Shown here: one piece after another, positions 1-12,866 of the stretch
How positions within the stretch are numbered: the first letter of the stretch is position 1
Layout of the letters: the number at the start of each line of letters is the position of its first letter
Source: Hysterangium stoloniferum
Lineage: Eukaryota; Basidiomycota; Agaricomycetes; Hysterangiales; Hysterangiaceae
Assembly (NCBI GenBank): GCA_015178975.1
Contig: WHVD01000099.1
Location: 248,001 to 312,000, forward strand
Direction: 5' to 3'
DNA: 64,000 nt
Notes under the pieces: model-generated
Databases searched by the model: none
Told to the model about the DNA's origin: nothing
The model's input: only the letters and a program-made list of their open reading frames with translations
Position numbers and translations under genes: made by a program

Positions 1-310
1 CAATTTCTGTTTGAGGTGGTGGGGAAGGAGGAACCATTGTTTGGGGTCGAGGTATTCATTTAAAGTTAGGAAATCGGGGTCTGGGGGGAGGAGTATATGG
101 AGTGAAAGCAGTTCCGTTCCCCGAATTGGTGGATGTTCCCGCCGTGGTGTCCTGTACAGCGGGGTATATTGACAATGACATCCCCCAATTACCCGTGCAG
201 TGCTCAACCTTTTCAGTACGAGACGACATGGTAGAAGTATTAATAGGCTGGGGTCGCGGTATTCTTTTGAAGTTGGGGAATTTGAGTTTGGGTTGTTGCT
301 CCTGCAACAT
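1..310 (-). pseudogene. Gypsy-1 copy A third ORF, N-terminal part
   Basis: Starts at the ATG ending at 310 and runs off the left edge. The first residues (MLQEQQPKLKFPNFKRIPRP) match the start of the 827-codon ORF3 of copy B at 30033. A second copy of the FPNFKRIPRP-like motif follows about 60 residues later and is cut by an in-frame TGA at 56-58. It lies about 195 bp downstream of the pol stop and on the same strand. Function is unknown. Conservation of the start and of the motif pair in two copies argues for a real gene of the element. Confidence 0.7.
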
Positions 311-504
311 AGTGTACCATTTGAGAGGTTGATGTGGAGGGAAGAGATAGGGGGATGAAATTTTCTTTAGCAGATTTTACGTATTTTATATTAATTTCAC
401 ACTCTGCTCGGTTATTGAGGTGAAAGGCTGAGGGGGATGAATAGTGAAGGGTAGAGTTAGAAGTAAATCAACAGTGTTGTCATCGTGAGGAAGTGAAATG
501 ATCA

Positions 505-3500
505 TTAGATTCGATAAATAGTCTTGTAAGCTCTGAGAAGAGTGGGGGCATTACGAATTCATTGCTGTTTAACCAGGTATCCTCTTCCGGTCCATATCCT
601 TTCCATCGAACTTGGAAAAGGAGTCAATTTTGATGCTTCTTGTGTCCTACTATAGCTTCTACTTTGTACTCCTCGTCGTTACGATCGAGTTCCCGAGGAT
701 TCTCGAGTAGCTCCCTTGATCTGAATTCCTTAGGGGAAAGATGGTACTTCTTAAGATGGTCTCAGTTGATCACTGGGTGTAGTTGATATTCTGAGGGAAT
801 GCAGAGTTGAAAGACTTGAGGATTGATCTTCTCCAAGACCTCAAATGGCCCTATTCATCTTTGTATAAGTCTCCTTCTGGGTCCTTTGGCTTCAACAAGT
901 TCTAGAGAATGGGGATTGATCAGAACATAATCTCCTTCCAAGATATCTTCCACCAATCTCCTTTTCTTATTGTAGCTACGAGCTTGTGTTTCTTGTGCTC
1001 GCACAATCAAATCCCACGCAGCCTGTCGATGGTTTTCCAACTCTAAGATCCATGGTCAGCTAAGGGGCTATCCGATAATTCCCTAGGAACCACAGGGTCG
1101 TCCCCTCCTAGGCAATGAGACATTCCTCTTGGTAAGTATCCCATCAGCAAAAAGGCCAGCACATAGCTTGTTGAACTCTGAACCATCGAATTGTAGGTAT
1201 GAGCCACTACTTGAGACCATTTAGACGATTCCTCTTTTGAAGAAGCACAGTACACTCTGAGCATTTTCTCAATGATAGCATTGGCGTTCTCTGTTTGACC
1301 GTCAGTTTGAGGATGATGGGACAAGGATACTGCAAGGGCACTTCCGTATACCTTGCAGACCTCTCTCCAAAACCTACAGGTCCACCTCTTGTCTTGATCA
1401 CAGATTATCCTTGAAGGTAGGCCAAAAGGAGTGGCCACTTTATTCACAAAGATTCGTGTGAATCCTTCTGCAGATAGATCTGAAGTTGTGGGCTCACAAA
1501 TTAAAAAATGCGTGAGTTTATCCACAGTGACAAAGATGGCTGAATAAGCACCCTCTGCAGAAGGAGGCAATCCGGTAATCAGGTCCATCAAGACAACCTC
1601 AAACAGCCTTAAGGGTACATCCACGGGTCGAAGAGCTCCTTGTCGGGTGGAATGATTGACCTTAGTTTTCTGGCATATGTCACAGCTGCGAGCATACGCC
1701 ATGCAGTCATGCAACATCCTTGGCCAGAAGAAACGGTCCTTCATAAGCTGGAAAAGTCTGTGACCACCTGCATGAGCTCCTTCAAAGGGGTTGTCATGTA
1801 TCAATTTGAGTATAGTTGACGTCATGCTGCTAGGAACACAGATTCAACTTTTCCAGTCCGAATCTCGAAAGAACAATAGCTTATTCTTGCCGATGAAATA
1901 GTGCGAAGGGGTGGCTACCATATTTGGGGAAATGGGATCGGCGGCATAGTGATTTCTGAAGGTGGGATCCTTCTGGTATCCATCGCGAAGTTCTTTAGCA
2001 TAATTTTTGTTGATTTCTATAAACAACTGGGGATTCGAGAGAGTAAAGTTCACTTCATCGATTTTGTCATTTCTGGGGAGGTTGTGCAAATCCCATTTCA
2101 TTTGGGGGACCTCTTCCGTCATTCCAACTGGTTCAACTAACTTGTGATGAGTAAGAAAGATGGCCCTTTCCCCTGGTTTGTTCTCCCATAATGTCTCGTT
2201 GTCATTCCAGTTGTAAGAATCTGCTACAATTGGTAAGAGGTCATCTCTTGCGGGACTAGCACAGTCAGGTACTCGAGGAAGTCTAGACAGTGGGTCAACA
2301 TTGCTGTGTATCCATCCTGCTCTATGTTAGATTTCCAGACCGGGGTATGCAGTGTATACCACCCCCCATGTGGCCGGCCAGTCGACGATTGGTATTCTCA
2401 TAAGATCTGGCCCATTGTAATGCCGCATGGTCAGTGATCAGAAGGATATGTTCTCCCTTGATAAAGGGCTGGAAATGGACTAGTCCCTCTTTAGCAGCTA
2501 ACGCTTCTCGCTCTGTGGCTGAGTAATTACATTCTGCTTTCTTGAGCATACGGCTCCAATAGGCAATGAGGCACTCAACAGTGACACTGGTGTCATCAAA
2601 ATCTGAGGCCCAGGAATCTGTCCAGGTAAATTCCGGCTCCTTGGTTTTATAACGAGTAATGAAAATGGGAACGTCTCATGATTGATCGAAGGCTGATCTT
2701 GCTTGGGTGTAAAATTTTTGTATCCTTTAGGTCCTTAAGTGTCATTTTCTGTATTTGTTGAAGACAACATCCCAGTGTGAAGTCTGAAGTGTCCGTGTAT
2801 AACCGATAAGGCATCCCACTTGTGGAGTGTCTGAGTACTGGAGCAGAGCTCAACATGACCTTAATGTCTTCAAAATCTCGGGTGTGTTCAGAATCCCAGG
2901 TCCAATGAACTCCTTTCTTTAAGAGGTTGAAGAGTGGAGCAACCGTCCAGGAGTAAAATGGTATGTATGCAGAAAAGTACAGGACCATTCCAAAAACGTT
3001 GAAGATCTGCTATCTTAGAAGGTGTAGCTAATTCTAGTATAGTGGCGACCTTTTCTTGATGGGTCAAAGAACCGAGTCTAGACACCTTATGTCCTAGTAA
3101 TAGAATTGAGTTATACCCAACATAGCACTTTTTAGGTGAGAGAGTGATTCCCACTGCAATTATGGCTTGTCTAAATGCTCTAGATGATCGTCCCATGTCT
3201 TAGAAAAGATCACAATGTTGTCAATATAAACTAGGCAGAATATCCATAAGTAAGGTGCAAGTACAGTTTGCATAACTCTCTGGAATATAGAAGGTCCATT
3301 ACAAAGTCCAAAGGGCATTCTCCTGAATTGCCACAGTCCTCGATGGGACCTGAAGGTGGTCTTCAGTTTGTCTTCTTCTAACATTTCAAAGTTGGGTAAA
3401 GCCGACTAGTGTGTCAAAGGAAGATAGGATGTTGGATCCTGAAAGCACTTGCATGATTTCCGACTGGCATGGCAGTGGGAATTTGTCGGGAACAGTTAGG

Positions 3501-5722
3501 CTGTTCAACTTTCTATAGTCAATCACCACTCGCAGTTTCCCGTTGCGATAGACGACAAAGGCTGGTGCCCCCCAAGGACTCTTGGACAGTTCAATTACTC
3601 CCTGTTGAAACCAAGTATCCATTTGTTCATCAATGACTTTCCTATTAGCTGGGGAGGTTGGGAACACTGACATTGAAATAGGTTGCACGCCCTCTTTCAA
3701 TGGTACATTGACCTTGATGTCTACTTGTCCTAAATGCCCGTCTACTCCAAAGGCTTGGACATTCTTAGTTAATACTGACTCCAAGCGGGAGGAGATGTCA
3801 GTAGGAATGTCAGGTCCTAAGTTAACCAGTTTATGCAGGTCCTCTGCACGAAACGTTTCTGTGGTGGCAACCTCAGATGTTTTAGGGCCTGCTGGGTTGA
3901 AATTGTCTGCGAGTTCCCATTCTGGGGGCTGTCCAGAAGATTGAGGATTAAGGACACGCTCCTCCTCTATTCTTGATAGACTTTCTACGAGGTGAGCGAT
4001 CTTGGTTGCCATTGACTGCAGTGACACCTTCTCAGTTGAAGATCTAGGTGTCTGGGCCCATTTGTTCGTGTCGTGAATTAATCCAATGGTTTCCCCTCAT
4101 CTAATGATTCTTGGTGTGAGAGAGGGGTTAGCAAGAGGTATTGCAGTGCGTTCCCTAGAGATAGCAGTGGTGGGAGGGGCTAATATACTCCCATCGTCAT
4201 TCTGCAAGACAACTCCCTCAACTATCCATTGATCACCGATAAGATCTCCAACAAAGATTGGTACTAATCAAGCTGATTCCGGTTCTATAGTACAATCCTG
4301 GAGGGCCCATGTGACTCTTTCAGTACACACCCCTTTGTCTGGTTTAGAAGTCAATTCAGGTGAGTCATTAGCTAGTTCCTCCAGGGGGATCTTGCTAATC
4401 GAGAAGGCTAAAGGCTGCGGCTCCTTGGAAGAACTGGCTGGGATAGATCCCACCCTCCCTGGTAGAATCAATCTAGAGCCCAGCAGTTGGTCTCGCAGTG
4501 TCCCGATCTCATAGTTCACATGAAAGTCTTCTCTGAGAAGAATTGGAACAGTCATGCCTTGGACAACGTACATTTCAGTGGTAAATTTAAGGAGCATACC
4601 AGTGTCATCCTTGAGATAAATGGGGACATTGACGTATCCTAATACTTTAGCATTACCGGTAAGCTGTACAAGGCACAGCTTGAGTCCTTGTTTGAGCTTG
4701 AGGCGGTCCTCTAGTTCCTTATAGGAGTCCTCCGAAATTAAGGAGAGGTCAGCCCCAGCGTCCAGCCTGATTTTAATAGGATTTGGGGCTTCTGAGTTCC
4801 CTACGTCTCTGTAGACATGTAATGCTGAGATCCCAATACTGGAATATCCACCTGGGGGATCCCTTCTGCAGTAAATAATGGTCGAATCCTCCTTCATAAG
4901 CCAACTGGATCGAGGGTATTGAACTCTGGGTCTTTTGCTTTCTTTTCTTGTGGCCAGTTTGACGTTCCTCCTGAAGTGTCTACCGTTAGGTATCTCAGGA
5001 GTCGCATTCGGAATGGAGTCATCCACTTCAGACTCTGACTCCTCACAAGGCATTAAGTTGGGTAATTGTCCTGGGTTGAAGGGGAAGCTCTCCTCCTCCG
5101 ATCCCTCTGACTCAGAGGGGTCTTCTATAATGTAGGTCTGACTTATTTCCTTAGATTGGTTTGCAAATACTTCCTCGTCGACAATTTCCTCAATGGTGGG
5201 AGGTTCATATTGTGATAAAACTCCTGTCTCAGTCAGACCTTTCCGGTTCTCATGATGAGCGTCTAGCCAGTCTCCTTTCTTGACAAAATCATAGTCTGAT
5301 ATAGAGACATAGACTTGTGATGCCTCATTCTCATTTGAAGATGGATTCACATCTGAAACAACATCATCCTCTGATTGAGGAAGGTAGACAGAAATGAAAA
5401 TCGATTCCTCATCAACGTTATGTACTTGTCCTTGTATGCTTAATCCATAAACCGTTTCATAAGCCCTCTGATCCTCTGCCTCCTCAGTTGGGTTCTGTGC
5501 GGAGCATTTGTTAATAGAGACATAGTGCAACATCCTACCCATGTGAGGGCAGTCGATCTTAAAATGCTCTAAACTCCTGCAAATCCAGCACTCCTTCAGG
5601 GGTTTGGCAATGCTTTTCTTGTCACTTTGTTCAAAAAAGAACTTGCCATGTTTCTTACCCTGTTTCATGTTAGATCTCCTAAGGATGGTTTTATCTTCGA
5701 CTTTGCCGAGAAGGACGTGGCC
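505..5722 (-). pseudogene. pol: Gypsy-1 copy A pol region (zinc knuckle to chromodomain)
   Basis: Decayed pol in continuous order. The zinc knuckle CWICRSLEHFKIDC (CX2CX4HX4C) is near 5560-5600. The aspartic protease motif IRLDAGADLSLI is near 4740-4770. RT has PFGLCNGPSIFQ and YIDN at the active site near 3217-3228. RNase H lies around 2320-2850. The integrase has an HHCC region and DDE core at about 1043-1825. The C-terminal chromodomain ends at the stop at 505-507. Several stops and frameshifts are present. The RT active site is YIDN where copy B has YIDD, a GAC to AAC change at a CpG, so this RT should be inactive. Confidence 0.88.
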
Positions 5723-6673
5723 TCAATTAGTGGGGTTGATTCCTCCAAAGTGTTCTTCCTCATGCCAGGGATCCGACTCTTCCTGCTTGGTGATCATGAC
5801 TCTGGGTTTCTGAAACTGATAACTCTCTCGATGCATTTGAACCCAAGCATTAATCAGAGCCTCTTGTAAATTGTTAGCATAAGTCTGCAGCTCATTATGT
5901 CATCAATGGGTTGTCCTTGTAGAAGGTAAAGCCATTCCATGGGTAGCATCAGGATGAGTCTGCGCGTTTTGTCCTTTCGGTTTTGGTGGAACCCATACAA
6001 GAATCGATAGAGCTTAACCCTCCATTGAATGTAGTGAACGGGTGTCTCACAATTGTGACCGGCTTGTCAAAATTTCATGGCTTCCCATTCTAGAGCTAAA
6101 GATTCATGCCAACAAGTTCCAAGTAATCCCTCTACGATGCCCCAAAGGAATGATCTGTGAGATCAACTGAATTCAGTGCGATGTTCACGGTCCAGGGTGC
6201 TCCACCAGATCTTGGCATCACCGGTGAGTCGTCTTGGCAGAGCGACTCCCAACAATGTGCTCATGGAGTCTGAGATCTCCGAGAGACTCATAATATCCAT
6301 GATGTAGTCCAAAGCCTTGGATTGAGTTCCATCGTACTCAGGAAGGTCTGGCCATTTTATCTTGATGTCGTTGGTGTTAAGAGTGATCCTTTTATCCTTA
6401 GGTAAGTCATTGATAAGCGCACTGGCTCGAGGCTGCGTCAGAGTTCGAAAGGGAGAGTTAGGTACTCTACCATGACGCCCCCCACATCCCGAATTCCCTC
6501 CATAGCTTGAATCAGTAGAACTCCCTGATGAACTGCTAGGAGGTCCTCCTGGTGGCAGAAAGGGATTCGAGGAGATCAGCAGGGAATGGTGAGGATCGAC
6601 TGGATTCAGCGATCCTCGACCAGCAACCTGACCAGCTATACCCTCAGTGAATGTGGTAGAGAAGGACAGTCGA

Positions 6674-7018
6674 TGTCACGAACATACAAACTCAAATTTC
6701 GATAATATTCAATTTAATATTTCTTCGACAATCTCAAATATCTTCAACAATCTCAAATATCTTCGATGATAGGAACAAAGGAAGTCAGTCAGAAAACCTG
6801 TACTATATTATATTATTTACTGTATTATATAATCATCAAACTTCTTCTGAGCCTTTTTTTCAACTTATTTATTCGTGAGCCTCTGTGTCCTATCTTTGCC
6901 TTACACTTTATCAACAGGACCAATTAATACTTCATCGAATGAGGCATCTTTATTCAATATTGTTGAATATTCTTTGATTGTTTATTTGACTTTATTGAGT
7001 AAAATTCAATTTGTGACA
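6674..7018 (+). mobile_element. solo LTR, family D-like, in Gypsy-1A gag
   Basis: 345 bp beginning TGTCACGAAC and ending TTTGTGACA. It is flanked by a perfect 5-bp duplication GTCGA (6669-6673 and 7019-7023). Removing it restores alignment to copy B. The 3' portion (TTCATCGAAxxAGGCAT, then AT-rich) matches the D LTR at 54842-55274. It contains GTCAGTCAGAAAAC, close to the predicted transcript start of LTR-C, which suggests related priming. Confidence 0.9.
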
Positions 7019-7498
7019 GTCGACCACTGTTGGCGACTGATCGATTCCTAGTCGTAGGTTGCTCATCACCAAAGTTAGGGTTACCCGGAATTCATTCAAA
7101 CGCGATGCGGGAACAGTGAATCCCCTGATGGGGTGCAGGACTAGGTTCCGTCACAATATCTCTCTCGATTTTGATCGTATTCAAAGGTCAGCGTGGCTGA
7201 GGTTGATAGAGGGGAGTGCAGACTTCAATCCCCTTTCCCTGAAGATGATCTGCAACCTGCATCCTCATATCCAATGGAAAGTCTTGCAAAATGACAGGAC
7301 GATTGAGTGAGTGAAGAAAACGAGTATCAGGAGACCCATTTAGGTTGTGGGTAAATGAACTAGTCGTGGAGATGGGCGAATCGGGCACTTGAATTGAGTT
7401 ATTATAAGGGTAAAGCACTTCCAAAACCATCTTGTTGAGTCTCCTCTGATTTCGCTTCAACCGGCCCCTTAGGGTAAAGTACACGAATGATGTATTTC

Positions 7499-8530
7499 TG
7501 TTAAGAGCAGAAACTGACAGATGTCGGCTGGCCGACAGGGACCGAACGGAAGGACTTGGCTTCAGCTTATGTGCTGCACCCTCGCAAGTTACCGTCAGGT
7601 GTCCTTAAATTTCGGGCGGGCGAAAACTAGTCCTGTCAAGTAAACCTCTCGGTAAACTACCGATTGGAAACTGAAGGATAAGTTGAGGGTTGGGTTGAGG
7701 GGTCGGAGACCAAGAGTCGGAGGCTGAGAGAGTCAGAGACTGAGAGAGTCGGAGACTGAGAGAGTCAGAGACTGAGAGAGTCGGAGACTGAGAGAGTCGG
7801 AGACTGAGAGAGTCGGAGACTGAGAGTCGGAGACTGAGACAGTCGGAGACTGAGACAGTCGGAGACTGAGACAGTCAGAGACTGAGACAGTCGGAGACTG
7901 AGAGTGTCGGGGACTGAGAGTCGGAGATTAGAGGTTGAAGTCGTAAATGTAGGTTGAATCGTAAATCGGATGGAGTCGGAATGTGGTGGTCGTGAATAGA
8001 TAATGGAGTCGAAAATTAGAGGGTATCTAAGTCGATCTAAGTCGATATTCTAAGTCGATATTCTAAGTTGATATTCTGATTGTCTAGTAGTTACATTACA
8101 GTGGGTCTTATATACAAGTTATCGGCGTCTAGAAACTACTAACTAAGGGAAGAGCGGAAAACGGCATTGACAAATAAGCTTGACTAGGAACCAGAAAGTT
8201 ACGATAAGTTCGGAAGCCGAGATTTAGCCGAGAGCAGAATTACGAGAAAAGGGAATAGTCCACGGACTACAAGTATATACGGGCATATGTGAAACATAGA
8301 GTAAAACAGATCATCATAATGAAAGGGGACGTATCAAAGCATAACCAGATGGTACGAGTATATTTTGACAGGGGCGTAAACGAGGTTTGATCACCGTGAA
8401 GGTATACGTCAGCGTCGGTATTCCGAAGGTTGCCGAAATGATGACTTGATCAATAACTTCGAACATTGATAGACTGTAGTATTCTCGGAGACCATCGGGT
8501 TGCGACATGGGTTACGACACGGTCGTAACA
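7499..8530 (-). mobile_element. solo LTR, family G, in Gypsy-1A gag
   Basis: 1032 bp with ends TGTTAAGAGC and GGTCGTAACA, flanked by a perfect duplication ATTTC (7494-7498 and 8531-8535). Read on the minus strand it starts TGTTACGACC like LTR-C. Near its 3' end it shares a block around ATAAGCTGAAGCCAAGTCCT with LTR-C, although the rest is unrelated. A TATATAAG-like TATA box is on the minus strand near 8108-8115. It contains a minisatellite. Confidence 0.92.
7702..7927. repeat. 16-bp minisatellite inside solo LTR G
   Basis: Tandem array of GAGAGTCGGAGACTGA variants (GTCGG/GTCAG, GAGAG/GAGAC), about 14 units with short slips. It lies wholly inside the LTR, so it is part of the LTR's U3 or a later expansion. 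Confidence 0.85.
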
Positions 8531-9368
8531 ATTTCGCATGACTCCATTGATAGATTCCTCCAACATTCGAATGTACATATACTGATAGTTGACCTTGGGC
8601 ACGATGTGATCCCCACTGAGTAGGATGTGAAGGATTTGTAATGCATCGTCATGTGTACAGAGCACTTTGAGGAGTAAAGAGAACACTTCCTGCTTGAAAA
8701 TCGTCCTTCCCCCTTCCATAATGGAAGTAATGTCATTCAACCATTCAGGAATCGAGTGGGTTAGATCCTCAAGGGTTCCTGGTTGCGTAAATAAGTCCTG
8801 CACCGATAATATGGCCTGATAATGACCTAACCAGACTGCTACAGTCACCGGTAAAGAAGGGTAATCCATATCATATTCCTCCATGAAAGGAGTGATTTGA
8901 TCTGCAGGAATTTGATCGGCATAGTACATGTCCCATTGCATATCAATAGGTTCAGCGTAAACCATATAACCCCCAAAGAATTGCTTGAGGATGACCTGCC
9001 TTGGCGGGAACAAGAGAACAGGCTCGGGTGCATGGGTAGGCTCGACATTAGCTCCAGGAGTGCTCAACTGCCCAGTTGGTGGATGTTCCACCTGAGGATC
9101 AGGAGGATTATTTGTTGGCAGTTGGGCTGCTACTTCAGGGGAATCCTCAGAAGGAACCAGTTTTTGAAAAGTCAATGAAGACTTCCTCATGGTGACGTTA
9201 CAGGGTGGTTCCAGACTAGCAGGCCTTTGACGAGGTTTTGAACTACTCGGGATAGTTGAAGATCTCAGTGTTTTGTTCTTGCCAGTGGTCATTTGCATAC
9301 TTAGAATTTGATAGTTGAATAAAACACTTTTCTTTGTAGGGAAAGAGCGGTCTGGCCCGGATCCCCAC

Positions 9369-10004
9369 TGTGAAGAGTGGTGGAAGTTCTAACTGTTCTA
9401 TATACGAAGAATATCAACCGTTTAGGTATGACACTAAGATGTATTTACTGTCTAAGTCTAATACAGACCAAACGTGTATTGACTACCTAGTTCAATATGG
9501 TTGAATGAGGTAGCTATCTAAAGTAGAGTAGAGAGCTAAAATGAATAAAGAGAATCGACTGTATAGTACAATTATAGATGACTGCTCGAGTGTAAAATAG
9601 AGTAACGAGAGAGTCAAGTGATAGAGTAGTGCGGATGTAGTCTGTGCAGATTGAGATAAAGATGGAGTTTCGACTGGTGCAGTTCAAAACTCTGATTGTG
9701 TAGATAGTTAAAGCCCATCTGTGATGGTCGAGACGATACCCCAATCACAACTTACAGGACATGTCTTGGTGTCTTGGGTAAGTCATGGTTGCAGGGTAAA
9801 AAGTGTCTGAGTTTTAACTACAAGTGCTAGAATACATAAGTCTGGCATGTATGCGCCCACAAGAGTCGATGTACCACATACATAGGTCGTCGAACTAATT
9901 ATAAGTGTATAATAAAATAGAGAGAAGGTAGAAATAATAAAGGAAATATAGTATGAGCTCATCCAGACTATATTTCCTGGGTATATTTCACCGTACCTCT
10001 CACA
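9369..10004 (-). repeat. 5' LTR of Gypsy-1 copy A
   Basis: 636 bp with plus-strand ends TGTGAAGAGT and ACCTCTCACA. It matches the 632-bp LTRs of copy B with scattered transitions. The sequence next to its inner end (9350-9368, minus TGGGGATCCGGGCC) is a possible tRNA primer-binding site. Confidence 0.92.
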
Positions 10005-10780
10005 CCCTGGCATCACAGACATTTGTGTGACCTTGATGTGATCGGTAGATTGACCTTGGCCTCGTGGCAGCAAATGGACACTCAAAACACCCAAAGCCTC
10101 CATGTGTGCCTGCAAAGGCTGGATGTGTTGAATCTCCTTGTATGGTAACCATGTTGTCTTGCCCGTATTCCACAACACCTCAAACAAGGCATCGATGCCT
10201 TTTCCCGAGTGAGCTAAGATTCTTTCTACTGCCCACTCATATTGCCGACTGCCAAAGCAAGGGATTTGTCTGAGCTGTCTACCTGGGAAAAGCTGGTCGT
10301 CAATTTGGGATATGGACACGAAGCAAAGATGTGTGAAAGGAGGGGTTAATCCCCTGTTTCTTTAACTCCACTGATGGGTCCAGCTCATAGGTTGTGCCTG
10401 GCTCCAATACGTGGGTGATCCTACAATTTGCATGCCCGATGCTTTGGCAAGTGTAAGTTTTTTGTCGACAGATAAACAAGGTCATTGATGCTAAACTTAG
10501 CAGCCCTCCTATGGCGGTTCACCTGCTGTGTCTGCTTGACCCTCGCCACGAGGATTTCATCATGTGCACTCATTATGGCCAACTTCATTTTTTTTGCAAA
10601 GGCAAGCACACCAGGATATTGCATGTTGCTTTCCCAGATCAATGGCTGTGGCATCCAGCCATAATTCAAGAAGAATGGTGAGAACCCGGTTGTTTCTGAG
10701 GTGGCATTATTCATAGCGAACTCAATCGCAGGCAGTTTTGACACCCAATCCTTCTGGTTCAGTGCTATACATTGCCTCAG
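10005..10780 (-). pseudogene. pol: Gypsy-F integrase C-terminus and chromodomain-like tail, fragment
   Basis: Minus-strand integrase remnant. Readable pieces are MLRQCIALNQKDWVSKLPAI near 10730-10783, TTGFSPFFLNYG, a DLVYLSTKNL stretch, a PSFHTSLLRVHIPN stretch near 10310, and a chromodomain-like EWAVERILAHSGKG...TTWLPYKEI near 10120-10230. Frame changes separate them. The left end is cut by the Gypsy-1A insertion and the right end by a solo LTR-C. The integrase continues upstream at 13199. Confidence 0.8.
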
Positions 10781-11274
10781 CATATGGTTACGACCCGGAC
10801 AAATCCCACCGGACTCCGGGCACTAACCCATACGCCCCCATGCGCTACAAGCACCAATTGTCTGTTGATAGGATTTCCCACCCGGACTCCGTACGTCAAG
10901 ACTCGTTACATTCGACCTCATTATGACACACATCAGTCACCAGACCTCCCCCGGACTCCGTCTCTGCCTATGTCCGTCTTCGTCCCACGCATCAGTCACC
11001 AGTCCCCACTTAGAATCCTGTCACCGCTCTCATCGAGCCCCATTCCCATTTTAGTCAAATGACCTGTCACGATTTAGGACTCTGCTCCCACTCTGTTTCC
11101 CATTATGGGTTATGCTTTGTCACGATTCGGACTCCACTCCGTTCCATCCCGTTCCTAACACCAAACTTGGTGTTTACTATTCCCATTTTATGTTTGTTAG
11201 TTTTGTTTCATCATTACTGGATTTGGTATGTTATTCACTCCACGGTCTATATAAACTGGCAGATGTTGTACATA

Positions 11275-12866
11275 CAGTGAGGGACAAAACCCTTCCAATG
11301 ATTTTTAGTTGTGCAAAGATTCTTGAATAACTCAAGAACTACTGTAGATACAGACCTGAAATTTGGAGGTTAGTTAGGTCTATATGTTACCTATATGCCC
11401 TTAAAATATTATGACATAAGCATTAGTATTTCCCACACTATAAATAAAACACTAATAAAATCACATTGGAAGGGTTTTGTCCCTGGCATAAAAAAAATAC
11501 AAATTAAACAATTTAGTACTTGGTATAGCCTCCCTTGGCCTTCAAAACAGCCTCAACCCTTCTAGGCATACTCTCTATCAAGTTCTGACAAGTAGAGGCA
11601 GGGATCTTCTCCCACTCTGTCTGAACCCTCTCCCACAACTCATGAATACTCTTGGGTGCCACCCAGCCTCCTTTTGTGGTAATACCAGAGGTGTTCAATT
11701 GGATTAAGGTCAGCAGACTGAGGTGGCCATACCATGACCACAAATCCATTGTCTTTAAACCAATTGGTGGCCTTTTTGCTCTTGTATTTGGGGTCATTGT
11801 CCTGCTGAAAGACCACATCTCCTGTGTTCTTGCCATAATACTCCATGATTTCTTGAAGTTCATCTTCCATAATGCTAACATAAATGTCAGCATCCATCCT
11901 TCGATCAATTTTGGTGGAATATCCTGGTCCTTCCCACAACATACAGCCTCACAACATCAGATTTCCTCCTCCAAACCTGATTGTACCCTCAGCCACCCTA
12001 TCACTGAGTGCCTCTCCTGCCCTTTTCCACACCTACTTCCTCCCATCTGACTCCAAACAATTGATTTTTGTCTCATCTAACCAAACAGCCCTCTTCCAAT
12101 CATCCACAGTCCAGTCCTTGTGTGCCAGAGCAAAGTCCATCTTTGCCTTCCTATGCCTCTTAGTGAGTAAAGGCCTTTTCTCTCCACCACAGCCCTCATT
12201 CCAGCCTTCTTGAGTGCTCTATGAACAGTCTTCACTGAAATGGACTGTCCAATCATATTTTGAAGGATTTTGGTCACCTCAGTGGCATGTTCTGCCTTCT
12301 GAGAAGTGATTTGTTAGAGGGAATAATGAATATCTGAGGGAGAAAGCTTGCATGGATGGCCACCAGGTGCTTTGGCAAGTGATGGGCAATGGGTAAAGTG
12401 AATTCTGGATATAGTAAACAGATCTCTGCCAGTGATTGCAGAGATCTGAGAAGTAGAGTTGCCCTTATTGAGCAAAATGAGAATGTGGCTACCCTGAGGA
12501 GGAGTAAGAGCTTTCATGGTGTAGAATGTTGAGTTGTGGGGATGTTGTTGAACTAGAAAGTGAAAAGCTATATATATATCTAATTTTGACAGGTCACATG
12601 ATTAAACAAAACCTTATTTGCTGATAATCAATAAGATTTTGTGTTAATCATGTGACTGGGACAAAACCCTTCCAATGTGATTTTATTATTATTTTATTTA
12701 TAGCGTGGGAAATACTAATGATTATGTCATAATATTTTAAGGGCATATAGATAACATGTAGACCTAACCAACCTCCAAATTTCAGGTCTGTATCTACATT
12801 GGTTCTTGAGTTATTCAAGAATCTTTGCACAACTAAAAATCATTGGAAGGGTTTTGTCCCTCACTG
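11275..12866 (-). mobile_element. Tc1-like DNA transposon number 1
   Basis: 1592 bp flanked by TA (11273-11274 and 12867-12868). Ends are CAGTGAGGGACAAAACCC and its complement. The terminal inverted repeats are about 210 bp. The 20-mer GGGACAAAACCCTTCCAATG occurs perfectly at 11281-11300 and 12658-12677, and its reverse complement at 11464-11483 and 12841-12860. Each long terminal repeat is thus itself bounded by an inverted pair. One transposase gene on the minus strand fills the middle. Confidence 0.95.
11513..12517 (-). pseudogene. Tc1-like transposase, frameshifted
   Basis: DDE transposase about 335 codons long, normal for Tc1 proteins. The N-terminal helix-turn-helix is seen in ILILLNKGNSTSQISAITG at about 12440-12500. 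A second HTH region, ISVKTVHRALKKAGMRAVV, is near 12180-12250. The catalytic part includes QQDNDPKYKSKKATNW and DLNPIEHLW near 11680-11800, and it ends MPRRVEAVLKAKGGYTKY at 11513. At least two frame changes and a stop break the frame, so it is probably non-autonomous now. Confidence 0.88.

Larger units (their letters stand above)
5723..9298 (-). pseudogene. gag: Gypsy-1 copy A gag region, split by two solo LTRs
   Basis: Starts at the ATG ending at 9298, just downstream of the 5' LTR. The N-terminal part (9298 to about 8536) is proline/serine-rich and then alpha-helical, ending in an ILHILLSGD-like stretch. The rest continues at 7018-7494 and 5723-6673 once the solo LTRs are removed. It includes the core with LTGDAKIWWSTL and LALEWEAMKF, typical of Gypsy Gag. 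Gag and the downstream zinc knuckle and protease share one frame, with a TGA at 5723-5725 between them; the same TGA occurs in copy B. Several other nonsense codons are present. Confidence 0.8.
1..10004 (-). mobile_element. Gypsy-1 copy A, Ty3/Gypsy chromovirus, 3' end outside the window
   Basis: Minus-strand LTR retrotransposon. Its 5' LTR is at 9369-10004 and reading runs leftward through gag, zinc knuckle, protease, RT, RNase H, integrase, chromodomain and a third ORF cut by the window edge. Base 1 corresponds to about base 29726 of copy B, so roughly the last 2.8 kb, including the 3' LTR, lie outside. It is colinear with copy B but poorer in CpG and carries many in-frame stops. Two solo LTRs of other families sit in its gag region. 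The right flank is CCCTG; the matching left flank cannot be seen. It is inserted in a minus-strand Gypsy-F integrase relic. Confidence 0.93.
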
